Shown here: piece by piece, positions 8,383-16,217 of the stretch
How the letters are laid out: every line of letters begins with the position of its first letter
Numbering within the stretch: the stretch's first letter is position 1
Assembly (NCBI RefSeq): GCF_003716875.1
Contig: NZ_CP033078.1
Location: forward strand, 2,046,001 to 2,110,000
Source of the DNA: Vibrio zhugei
GTDB taxonomy: Bacteria > Pseudomonadota > Gammaproteobacteria > Enterobacterales > Vibrionaceae
Direction of reading: 5' to 3'
DNA: 64,000 nt
Notes under the pieces: model-generated
Told to the model about the DNA's origin: nothing
The model's input: only the letters and a program-made list of their open reading frames with translations
Database searches by the model: none
Made by a program: the position numbers and the translations under genes

Positions 8383-8404
8383 TTCAACTCCCGCCAGCCC
8401 ACCA
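8383..8404 (+). other. Partial ssrA (tmRNA) 3' end: probable island attachment site
   Basis: The sequence from TTCAACTCCCGCCAGC to CCACCA reproduces the last ~22 bases of tmRNA with one base missing. It is directly followed by an intrinsic terminator, now split by IS4. Islands that integrate into ssrA leave such a partial copy at their distal end, with the intact ssrA at the other. On this reading the island lies to the left of 8404 and ssrA lies left of the window. Confidence 0.7.
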
Positions 8405-8411
8405 AATCATT

Positions 8412-8431
8412 AAAAAAGCCACCTTCGGGTG
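8412..8431 (+). terminator. Left half of an intrinsic terminator split by IS4
   Basis: AAAAAAGC followed by CACCTTCGGGTG is continued at 9872 by GCTTTTTT. Joining both sides and removing one 12-bp target duplication restores a perfect hairpin with a UUCG loop and T-run, probably the original ssrA terminator. Confidence 0.75.
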
Positions 8432-9859
8432 TAATGCTTGTAAGTTAAGAGGCATTTAACATCTTTTAGAAGGCCTGGTCGCATAGCGACTGGGCCTTCT
8501 TTTTACTGCTCTTGGATAGCTTCGTTCTCTCCTTTCTGGCAGCGTAAAACTCTCAGCCATATCTAAGATGTAATTCATCACCTCCGGGACCCTTCCCGGT
8601 GCCACTGACGGCAGTTGCTGTAATTGCCCTATTAAGAACAACGAAGCTTGTTTGAACCCTATCTGGTAAGGCATGACCTTGTTTTGATCGTAAGCCATTT
8701 GGCACATCAAGAACCTAAGTAAGTTGTAAGCCAGCAGCATGCCCCATAATTCTTGTTCTACTAGCTCAGGCTTTTTACTTCTTAGGGTTAGGGTGTTTTG
8801 CAGCATATATTGCTTCATTTCTCGATAACCAAGTTCGATTTCCCACCGATGGCTATATAGCTCGGCTATGTCTTGCCCTGGGTAACGCAAGGGATCTGTC
8901 ATTGAGGTTAATAACCGAACTTCCTTCCCCTTTATCGTCTTGGTGATTAATCGAGCCTCGAGTGTTTCTGGTGCATCGTGCCACTTCTTCTTCGCTTGTG
9001 GGGATAGCGTTAACTCAACCAGCTCTTGACCACGTCCTAATTGGCGAAGTGTCGTGTATTGCGCCCCTTTACGCATGGGAATTAGCCAATGTCTTTCTGT
9101 CCCTGTTGTCTGCCAACGGTGTAAAAGCCCTAGCGCATAAAAACCTCTATCGAAGATAGTCAGGCTATTATCTGGTGATTGCTCTATGAGCTCCGTTGTT
9201 AGGTCCACTTCACTTGTTGATGTGGAATCGAACGAAGCGCTATTTAGAAGATGACTAGTCAGTTCCATGTGGCAGACCATGCGCACTTGAGGATATTCGG
9301 ACGAGCACTTTTGATTCCGAGTCCGACTGAATGTCTCACCGTTTTCTTTCGTATCTGGCGTTCGCCAGACGACGCCGTCGACAGCATGAAGCGTGAGTCC
9401 ATGCCAGTCTGGATGAGGCGTTTTATCATGCCAAATCTTCTGTGTTTGAGTAAAAACGGATTTCATGACATCGGAGCCCAACCGTTGTCTGGCTTGGATG
9501 ACGGCACTTGGAGCAACAAATGGCTTCTTACCTGGAAGGAGGATATCCAGTTTCGACACAACTTTCTCCATAGACAAGTGACGATATAAAGACATCCCAA
9601 CGACACTCCATACCATCATCTCCATAGGCAATCTTCGTCTACGAACTGTGGTAATTCCGGTATCTTCTAAACATTGCGAAATGAGTTCAGGGGAAAGTAG
9701 GTCAGATAACCCCGAAAGTTGTTCAGCAGAAAATTTGTGTACTTGGTTAAGTGCTTGTCTTAAAAACATAAAAAAATCCGAGTGCATGAATACACTCGGA
9801 TTTTGACACGTTAGATGGATCCTTCAACCGATCATTTTAGTCTTAACTGATCGGCATTA
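8432..9859 (-). mobile_element. IS4 element, complete, 1428 bp
   Basis: The ends TAATGCTTGTAAGTTAAG (left) and TAATGCCGATCAGTTAAG (reverse complement of right) are imperfect inverted repeats; the latter matches the end of E. coli IS4 as I recall it. The 12-bp sequence CACCTTCGGGTG is directly repeated at 8420-8431 and 9860-9871, as expected for the IS4 target duplication. The insertion lies in a terminator of the form AAA-N20-TTT, the reported IS4 target preference. Confidence 0.9.
8456..9787 (-). CDS. IS4 family transposase
   Basis: The 443-residue product is a full-length DDE transposase. The catalytic Asp residues are in LHAVDGVVWR and LTIFDRGFYALG, and the IS4 signature Y-2-R-3-E-6-K is intact in YSHRWEIELGYREMK. 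It aligns along its length with E. coli IS4 transposase (for example RRLPMEMMVWSVVGMSLYRH and VAPSAVIQARQRLG). There is no frameshift, so the element may be active. Met1 or Met7 could be the start. The gene reads leftward across the island junction. Confidence 0.9.
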   Translation of the reverse strand: MHSDFFMFLRQALNQVHKFSAEQLSGLSDLLSPELISQCLEDTGITTVRRRRLPMEMMVWSVVGMSLYRHLSMEKVVSKLDILLPGKKPFVAPSAVIQARQRLGSDVMKSVFTQTQKIWHDKTPHPDWHGLTLHAVDGVVWRTPDTKENGETFSRTRNQKCSSEYPQVRMVCHMELTSHLLNSASFDSTSTSEVDLTTELIEQSPDNSLTIFDRGFYALGLLHRWQTTGTERHWLIPMRKGAQYTTLRQLGRGQELVELTLSPQAKKKWHDAPETLEARLITKTIKGKEVRLLTSMTDPLRYPGQDIAELYSHRWEIELGYREMKQYMLQNTLTLRSKKPELVEQELWGMLLAYNLLRFLMCQMAYDQNKVMPYQIGFKQASLFLIGQLQQLPSVAPGRVPEVMNYILDMAESFTLPERRERSYPRAVKRRPSRYATRPSKRC

Positions 9860-9922
9860 CACCTTCGGGTGGCTTTTTTATTATCTCGAGCACCATAATA
9901 CAATTACTTGATGCTATAAAAC

Positions 9923-9947
9923 AAAAAAGCCGCTTAATGCGGCTTTT
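9923..9947 (-). terminator. Intrinsic terminator of the zeta-kinase operon
   Basis: AAAAAAGCCGC, loop TTAAT, GCGGCTTTT. On the minus strand the stem is followed by six T, placing it correctly about 20 bp after the 54-residue gene. Confidence 0.75.
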
Positions 9948-9968
9948 ATCAGACTCTATGCTAGGTTT

Positions 9969-10133
9969 TTAACGGCAAACGCTTTGATCTGCTTTTGCGA
10001 TCATGTCTTGCTGTTCTTTAATCGTTTTTCTTACCACTTTATCGAAGAGTTTACGTTTCTCGCTTGATGAAGCATGACGAATAAAATCAGAGAAAGGTGT
10101 GGATTTAACCTTTTCACGTTTAGTACCGATCAT
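9969..10133 (-). CDS. Small basic protein, 54 aa, partner of the zeta-type kinase
   Basis: The frame reads MIGTKREKVKSTPFSDFIRH, continues through ASSSEKRKLFDKVVRKTIKE and ends in SVCR. It begins 10 bases after the kinase stop with a strong AAGGAGG Shine-Dalgarno sequence and is followed by a terminator, so it is almost certainly translated. It is basic and predicted helical, with no cysteine or metal motif. Zeta toxins are neutralised by small helical epsilon-like antitoxins encoded beside them, usually upstream; by position this is the candidate antitoxin, but I see no sequence match to epsilon and the assignment is inference. Confidence 0.65.
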   Translation of the reverse strand: MIGTKREKVKSTPFSDFIRHASSSEKRKLFDKVVRKTIKEQQDMIAKADQSVCR

Positions 10134-10143
10134 CCTTTCCTCC

Positions 10144-10857
10144 TTATGAATGTTTTAATCCGACGATGGTTTCTAGAGATTCGCGATTGTACTTTTTACG
10201 TAACAATGCGTCAATATCACTTACATTAAAATGAGGCCTTTCATTCTTACCGTCAATATTTTTTTCAATGAACATAATGTCGATATCAGAGCCAAATATT
10301 TGCTTTAATTCACTAACCACTTGTTGTGATTGCATAAACTGAGTCACGAAGACTTCTTCTGGAACTCTTCGCCCTTCCACCCTCTCTCGAGCTTTAACCA
10401 AGCGCCATGCTTGTTCTGGCTCCTGATAGACAAAAATAATTTGCACAAACCGCCCACGCCTTAAAGAACGTTCGATATTATCTTTGGCTTTCTCAAAGCT
10501 AGACAATGTTGAATCTAGGATAAAGCTGACGTCCTTATGTAACGCACGATCGTGAATCGCCTCTACCAGAAGAGTAGCAGCTCTTTGGAACAATGGTGAA
10601 TTATCACCATGATAATCGGCGAACTCTTTACGAAGCTCATCATTTTCAATATGAACGAGCGACATGCCACTTTGAGCTTTAAAAATGCTCAACATATTAC
10701 GTGCTGTTTCGGTTTTTCCTGCTCCCGGAGAACCCGCCATAAAAACTGACACGGCAGACTCTTCCTGTGGCAAATGATCCACCATTTTCTTGGCCAGAGC
10801 CTTTTTCATTTTTTTAGCTTCAGTAATTGCCTTAGTGATAATGTCTTGGTCATTCAT
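10144..10857 (-). CDS. Zeta-toxin-like P-loop kinase
   Basis: The 237-residue protein has a Walker A motif MAGSPGAGKTET, then IENDELRKEF, a conserved LDSTLSSFEKA segment and RRGRFVQIIFVYQEPEQAW, the pattern of the zeta-toxin/AAA_33 kinases that phosphorylate UDP-N-acetyl sugars or other small molecules. I start it at the ATG at 10857 (GGAACGCATCC ahead). The frame stays open up to 11004, but those extra 49 codons begin MEASDVN, which is the end of a degraded IS3 orfA, so they are not part of the ancestral gene. It forms a two-gene operon with the 54-residue protein. The target is unknown. Confidence 0.75.
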   Translation of the reverse strand: MNDQDIITKAITEAKKMKKALAKKMVDHLPQEESAVSVFMAGSPGAGKTETARNMLSIFKAQSGMSLVHIENDELRKEFADYHGDNSPLFQRAATLLVEAIHDRALHKDVSFILDSTLSSFEKAKDNIERSLRRGRFVQIIFVYQEPEQAWRLVKARERVEGRRVPEEVFVTQFMQSQQVVSELKQIFGSDIDIMFIEKNIDGKNERPHFNVSDIDALLRKKYNRESLETIVGLKHS

Positions 10858-10984
10858 TGGATGCGTTCCATAACAAATTACGGGATAATTCTCGTCATAA
10901 CGAAACAATATAGAATCAATAACTCCAATCTTCATACGCCAAGGGTAAACTATTAAGCAAGCGGCGGCGCTCTCTCCAATAACG

Positions 10985-11223
10985 TTGACGTCTGATGCTT
11001 CCATGCCGCATATTTAGATTTCCAGTTGTCATTAAGTGGCATCAGATCTTCCGTATTCTCGGCAGACTTCCTTAATAAGGCGACCACCTTCGACTTCTTT
11101 CAAAATTTTCACGATCTGTGTTTCGGTATAGCGTGATTTTTTCATAGCAAGTTCTCCCTGATTCACTCAGTGTATGCTGAAGAACTCTAAAATGGTATGC
11201 CGCTATTTTAGGGGGTGATTACA
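10985..11223 (-). mobile_element. Remnant of an IS3-family element (left end and start of orfA)
   Basis: On the minus strand a terminal TGTAATCACCCCC is followed by GGGAGAACTTGCTATG and a reading frame MKKSRYTETQIVKILKEVEG, typical of IS3-family orfA. After the CREYG segment the frame breaks: SDAT, then WKSKY and GMEASDVN are readable only in shifted frames. No orfB is present. The remnant runs straight into the zeta-kinase gene and may supply part of its promoter. Confidence 0.75.
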
Positions 11224-11511
11224 GATAGGATATAATTTTTATACCTAACTAACTTAAAAATGATTACTTTTAAATCATCTAACAACCTTATAAAGAGTCC
11301 TAGTTGCAAAATGAATGACGGCAGTAGTGTAAAAGAGCAGGCTAAAAATAGCGCTAGAAAATAGTAAAAAAGCGTGAGTCATTCCATATTTACATCACGA
11401 TGAGTGGTTTCCTTTGAATTTATTGTCATGATTTGAAGTAAAAAGGAACGACAATCAATGAATTATCGCCCTTTTTCTCTTTATATCTTGAACTTCATAT
11501 TGAAACTTTTT
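11224..11511. other. AT-rich spacer
   Basis: Between the IS3 remnant and hsdR. I see no gene, repeat or clear terminator. Confidence 0.4.
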
Positions 11512-14500
11512 CTAGGATGACTTTATACCGCTCAACATATCAAAGATAACCCGCGCAAATTGTTTGGTTTTATTTGGGTCAGACAACAATTGCATCATCT
11601 GATCTTGATGTGCTTCATTGCTATTTAATATGGCATCATCAATGGCGCGCGGGAAGTCGCCTAACATGGCTTGTTCGCGCGTGTTGTTGGCGATTTGGCT
11701 CATAACTGTTGCGTTCTCTGTGAGCTTGTCACGTACCGTAAAAGCATAATTGATCATGTCTTTATCAGTCAGGTTGTCGGTGACAAACACCTCGTTCAAG
11801 CGCTCAATAATATGAGACAGGAATTCTTCTTTCTTGTCTTTTGGTTTGGCTGTGCCGACATCGCTGCTTGGGTGCAACTTGTACTCAGGCGTATTTTCCT
11901 TTAATTGAATGTCCTGTTGACGGATCTTCGACAAACGGTAATGACTCATTACCACATTGCCCAGATCTAACTCATCGTCTTCAATGACTTTTTCGCGCAG
12001 CATTGGGCGCAGGTGACGCGCATACAGGCTCAACTTCTCTAGCTCTTTATCGTCGTAATCCACAATCTGCGACATAAACTCATAGAAGCGCACAAAGCTG
12101 CCCAAATCCTTTTTGAAAATCTCTAGGCGGTCTTTCTCCTGCTTGCACTCTTTAAAGGTGTTCTCCGCATTAGCGATTAACACCGCATCGCCTGTTTGCT
12201 TGGTGCGCTCAAATACGTTCTTAGCCTGAATGTATGCTTCTACCGCAGAAGTATAACGCTTGCGCCAGCGATCAATCGCAGGCTTACAGATATTACTAAT
12301 GGCCGCATTAGATTTGTTCTTGGTAAAGAAGGTCTCAACGAATTGCTCAACCTCCGACCATAGGAAAATACCACTGGCACGCAGCTTCTCGGATAGATCG
12401 AAAATTTTGTCAGGATCGGTAACATCCTCAAGCTCTGCTACTTGATAATAAGGCTGGAACGCATCAAGAATATCTTGCGGATCGTTGTAGAAATCGAGCA
12501 CGAAAGTACCGCCTTCGGCTTTACCCGGATAAGTTCGGTTAAGCCGAGAAAGCGTTTGCACACACTCAACACCCGCGAGCTTTTTATCAACATACATGGC
12601 GCAGAGTTTAGGTTGGTCAAAGCCCGTCTGAAATTTATTGGCCACCAGCATTACCTGATAGTCGTCTGAGTTAAAGGCTTTACGCATTTCACGCCCTTTA
12701 AGGTCAGGGTTCATGTTGAGCTCCGTGAACTTTTGCTCCATAAACGCCGTGCTGTCTGGGTCAGCAGCGTTAAACTCCACTTCACCTGAAAAGGCGACCA
12801 TGGCGCGAATGCCCGCGTAACCATGTTCAGAGACATACTTATCAAATGCCAGCTTGTAGCGCACCGCTTCTTTACGCGAGCTGGTCACTACCATGGCCTT
12901 AGCTTGACCACCTAACAAGCCCATCACGTTCTTTTTAAAATGCTCTATAATCACTTTCACTTTCTGCGAAATATTGTGGTCATGTAGGCGAACCCAATTA
13001 TTGAGTTTCACCTTGGCTTTGCCTGCATCGACCTCTTTGTCTTCCGCTTCCAGTTTTTGCTTGAGCTGATAGATCACCTTGTAGTTGGTGTAGTTCTTCA
13101 GCACATCAAGAATAAAGCCTTCCTCAATCGCCTGACGCATGGAATAGATATGGTAAGCCACGGGTAAATTACGTTTCGACGCTGGCTGCTCGGGATCCGG
13201 CCTGCGACCAAATAACTCCAGCGTCTTTGGCTTAGGTGTGGCGGTAAAGGCGTAATAGCTCAAGTTGGCACTGCCGCGACGCGCTGCAACGGTGGCATCA
13301 AGAATGTCTTCTGATGACAGCTCCGTATCATCGTCCACTTCATCGGTCATCAACACTTCTTTAAGCTGGCGAGCGGTTGCCCCTGTTTGTGACGAATGCG
13401 CTTCATCGGCAATCACCGCATAGCGGCGGGTTTTCAATGATGTTGAGTTCTCAATCGCTTTTAACACATGGGGGAAGGTTTGAATGGTCACGATGATGAT
13501 CGGCTGCGAGGTTTCCAGTGCCGATGCCAACTTCTCGGATTTCGAGCCATCCCCCTCTTTACGGCTAATGCGCCCTACCACGCCATCAGCATGTTCAAAC
13601 TGATAGATGGTGTCTTGGAGCTGATCATCCAATACGGTGCGGTCCGTCACCACAATCACCGAATCAAACTGCTTATTACCCTTTTCATCATGTAAGGTCG
13701 AGAGTTGATGGGCTGTCCATGCAATCGAGTTGGACTTACCCGAGCCCGCACTGTGCTGGATCAAATATTTATTACCTGTGCCCTCAATAATCGCGGCATT
13801 AACCAGCTTGGTGACTACATCCCACTGATGGTAACGCGGGAAGATCAGAGTCTCTTTCTTGGTTTTACGCCCTTCCCAGTCTTCCTTTTCTTCGATTTGA
13901 AGATGGATAAAGCGCCCAATAATATTGAGCAGGTTGTCTGGGGTTAATACTTCATTCCACAGGTAATCGGTGGCGTAGCGATTTACTTGTTCTGGAATAG
14001 AAAGATCGGGAATGTCATTACCCTTACCGCCATCATGCGTGCCTTTGTTAAACGGCAGGAAGAAGGTATCGGTGCCCGCGAGCTTGGTTGCCATGTACAC
14101 TTCATACTGGCTGACCGCGAAATGCACTAACGCACCACGTTTAAAGCTCAAAAGCGGCTCTGGCTTTTTGGTGGCAGGATCTTTCGGTAAGCGGGTCAGT
14201 TTGTACTGCGCAATGGCATTTTCGACTGCTTGTTTGAACTCGGACTTCAATTCAAGAGTCGCAACAGGCAAACCGTTAACGAACAGCACCAAGTCAATGC
14301 GCCAGCGTTTTGCTTGCTTGCCGGTTACTTCAAATTCCGCTTGCGTGGCATACGGGCTATAAACCAGCTCTGGCACAATCCGGCAGATGTTGTGCTGGTA
14401 ACGCGCCAAGGTTTCTGGGTTGAGGTGATGCTCGGGCTTAAACTGACACAATTCAAAACGGGCATTGCGGATTTTCAAACCATGACGCAACACGCCCAAA

Positions 14501-14778
14501 GTACCAAAGGTGCGTGACGCACGATCCGTAGCGTTCTCGTCAGCTTTTTTAAGCTGCGTAACCAAGGCATCAAGAAAGTGGCGTTCTGAGTCGGTCGGGA
14601 AGACTTTGCAGAACTTCTCCCACTCTTTCGGCTGCGTCTGTTTGATAAAGGTCAGCACATCCGCCTCGAAAAGCGCCGATTCGCGGTTGTAGCCTTCGCC
14701 CGTGCCTTGCACCCAGCCATTCGCCACCATCTGGCAGATGATGTCATCCTGAAATACCCGTTCTTGTGTTGTGTCCAT
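11512..14778 (-). CDS. hsdR: Type I restriction enzyme, R subunit
   Basis: The 1088-residue protein is the motor and nuclease subunit of a type I restriction system. The N-terminal nuclease domain shows the PD-ExK pattern in WRIDLVLFVNGLPVATLELK. The translocase follows, with Walker A HSAGSGKSNSIAW and the DEAH box IADEAHSSQ, then later helicase motifs including FTATP and ANKFQTGFDQP. The length and order are normal, with no frameshift. The ATG at 14778 follows AGAAG; an upstream TTG at 14784 is less likely. It is the last gene of hsdM-hsdS-hsdR, about 70 bp after hsdS. It cleaves DNA lacking the methylation set by HsdM-HsdS. Confidence 0.92.
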   Translation of the reverse strand: MDTTQERVFQDDIICQMVANGWVQGTGEGYNRESALFEADVLTFIKQTQPKEWEKFCKVFPTDSERHFLDALVTQLKKADENATDRASRTFGTLGVLRHGLKIRNARFELCQFKPEHHLNPETLARYQHNICRIVPELVYSPYATQAEFEVTGKQAKRWRIDLVLFVNGLPVATLELKSEFKQAVENAIAQYKLTRLPKDPATKKPEPLLSFKRGALVHFAVSQYEVYMATKLAGTDTFFLPFNKGTHDGGKGNDIPDLSIPEQVNRYATDYLWNEVLTPDNLLNIIGRFIHLQIEEKEDWEGRKTKKETLIFPRYHQWDVVTKLVNAAIIEGTGNKYLIQHSAGSGKSNSIAWTAHQLSTLHDEKGNKQFDSVIVVTDRTVLDDQLQDTIYQFEHADGVVGRISRKEGDGSKSEKLASALETSQPIIIVTIQTFPHVLKAIENSTSLKTRRYAVIADEAHSSQTGATARQLKEVLMTDEVDDDTELSSEDILDATVAARRGSANLSYYAFTATPKPKTLELFGRRPDPEQPASKRNLPVAYHIYSMRQAIEEGFILDVLKNYTNYKVIYQLKQKLEAEDKEVDAGKAKVKLNNWVRLHDHNISQKVKVIIEHFKKNVMGLLGGQAKAMVVTSSRKEAVRYKLAFDKYVSEHGYAGIRAMVAFSGEVEFNAADPDSTAFMEQKFTELNMNPDLKGREMRKAFNSDDYQVMLVANKFQTGFDQPKLCAMYVDKKLAGVECVQTLSRLNRTYPGKAEGGTFVLDFYNDPQDILDAFQPYYQVAELEDVTDPDKIFDLSEKLRASGIFLWSEVEQFVETFFTKNKSNAAISNICKPAIDRWRKRYTSAVEAYIQAKNVFERTKQTGDAVLIANAENTFKECKQEKDRLEIFKKDLGSFVRFYEFMSQIVDYDDKELEKLSLYARHLRPMLREKVIEDDELDLGNVVMSHYRLSKIRQQDIQLKENTPEYKLHPSSDVGTAKPKDKKEEFLSHIIERLNEVFVTDNLTDKDMINYAFTVRDKLTENATVMSQIANNTREQAMLGDFPRAIDDAILNSNEAHQDQMMQLLSDPNKTKQFARVIFDMLSGIKSS

Positions 14779-14849
14779 ATTCAATTCTTCTAATTCTTGT
14801 TAGCCAACCAAACTGAAAAAGCCACTACCTTTAGGAAGCGGCGCATAGC

Positions 14850-16217
14850 TTAGGCAGTTTGTTCCAACGCTTGCTCTTGAGATGTTGGCGCTTGCCAGTT
14901 ACGCACGTCAATCTTGCCTGTGACTACTGCGGAAATCAGTGCGGTGCGACGTTCTTGCATTAAATGAATAGAATCAACTGCACGTTCAATTAACTTGTCA
15001 TGCTTAACATTCTGATGTTCTATATATTTAATTATTTGTTCAATTTCATTCCTAGGAGGCAAACCAATTTTTATACCACCGACAGTATCAGTATTGAGAT
15101 TTAATTGAGTCCCCATCTTTCCCAAGCCTAAATAAGCTTGACCAGCATCGAAAATATAGTATAGGAACTTATTATTGATATCCAAGGTTGGAAAATATAC
15201 AAATCCATCATGTATACACGCCTTTGAGACTGTTATACAAGGCTTACCTACTGTCCCTGCAATACTTAAAAATAACTCATTAGCTTCCAATCGCACACTT
15301 AACGAAGCTCCTAAAGATGAAAGGCGTTGTGTTGTAGTAGTAAGATACATTCCTGCACTTGAAACATCTGCAATTCGAGTCCAAGCATATTCCCCATTAT
15401 CATCGAAATACTTTGGATCATCTATTGGTCTAGGACTTGCCCCTCGTTTTACCTGAGATAAGTGTTTAATAAACATAACATCCCAATGCTCCGGCACTTC
15501 TCCCAACCACTCCACACCTGAATCTTTCATGGGGGCTTGCGGGTTCAAGCCTTTGGTCACCGCATGGCTGATCACTGCTTGGCGCTTTTCTTTCAGCAGC
15601 TTAATCAGTTGCTGCTGCTTCTCGATCAAGGTGTCGATTTTGGCGGTTTCGTGATCGAGGAAATTGGCAATTTGGGTTTGTTCGTCAATTATCGGCGCAG
15701 AAATTTTTAAAGACGCAACTTTTTCTTGGTTAATATTTGGCTGTCCACCGCCGGAAGATAAGTTGATAATGTCCTGTCGAAATGCCCATAACCAATAGAA
15801 AAGATACTTGTTGTCAATCACATCTGACGCGGTCATAACGCAACATGCCTGATTTGTGGTGGCGTCTACCCCAAATATGCCAAGCCTACCAATAGTGGCT
15901 CCATACATTGCCATAGCGACAGAACCCGCAGGGTAAATTCTTAGAGCAGAAAATGTATCAATTGTTTTTTTGGATACATTTTTCTTGGTTCCGTTGATTA
16001 CTGTTTCTCGCAACTCTCCAGTAGTCACCCATGGAATATCACCACCAAACCATTCATCTGATGTAGTTGGAGGGGTAGTTCCTGAGCCTATTTCACGATA
16101 AGCATGAGATAGTTTCCACATTTCCCATTTAACCGGAATGTCACCCACCCATTCGACTCCAGAATCCTTATACTCTGGATAAGCCTGATATTTTTTTGTT
16201 TCGCTCAAGGCTGTCAT
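14850..16217 (-). CDS. hsdS: Type I restriction enzyme, S (specificity) subunit
   Basis: The 455-residue protein has the two-fold layout of HsdS: two variable target-recognition domains, each preceded by a matching segment (YKDSGVEWVGDIPVKWE and MKDSGVEWLGEVPEHWD), and each followed by a conserved helical spacer (QIANFLDHETAKIDTLIEKQ and IIKYIEHQNVKHDKLIERA). The recognition domains read the two halves of a bipartite target. Its ATG overlaps the hsdM stop by one base (TAATG), giving translational coupling. Codon use and base composition in the second recognition domain appear more AT-rich than the flanking hsdM, as often seen when these domains are exchanged. Confidence 0.9.
   Translation of the reverse strand: MTALSETKKYQAYPEYKDSGVEWVGDIPVKWEMWKLSHAYREIGSGTTPPTTSDEWFGGDIPWVTTGELRETVINGTKKNVSKKTIDTFSALRIYPAGSVAMAMYGATIGRLGIFGVDATTNQACCVMTASDVIDNKYLFYWLWAFRQDIINLSSGGGQPNINQEKVASLKISAPIIDEQTQIANFLDHETAKIDTLIEKQQQLIKLLKEKRQAVISHAVTKGLNPQAPMKDSGVEWLGEVPEHWDVMFIKHLSQVKRGASPRPIDDPKYFDDNGEYAWTRIADVSSAGMYLTTTTQRLSSLGASLSVRLEANELFLSIAGTVGKPCITVSKACIHDGFVYFPTLDINNKFLYYIFDAGQAYLGLGKMGTQLNLNTDTVGGIKIGLPPRNEIEQIIKYIEHQNVKHDKLIERAVDSIHLMQERRTALISAVVTGKIDVRNWQAPTSQEQALEQTA

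Noticed and set aside
8273-8404. A tRNA gene or intact tmRNA
   Set aside because: Only T-arm and acceptor-end fragments are present; no D-arm, anticodon arm or tag reading frame is found.
10858-11004. Longer N-terminus of the zeta-type kinase
   Set aside because: The added residues start in an IS3 orfA remnant and have no good ribosome-binding site; the ATG at 10857 does.
13468-14692. Several 60-116-codon plus-strand frames inside hsdR
   Set aside because: They are antisense shadows of hsdR with low-complexity composition and no ribosome-binding sites.
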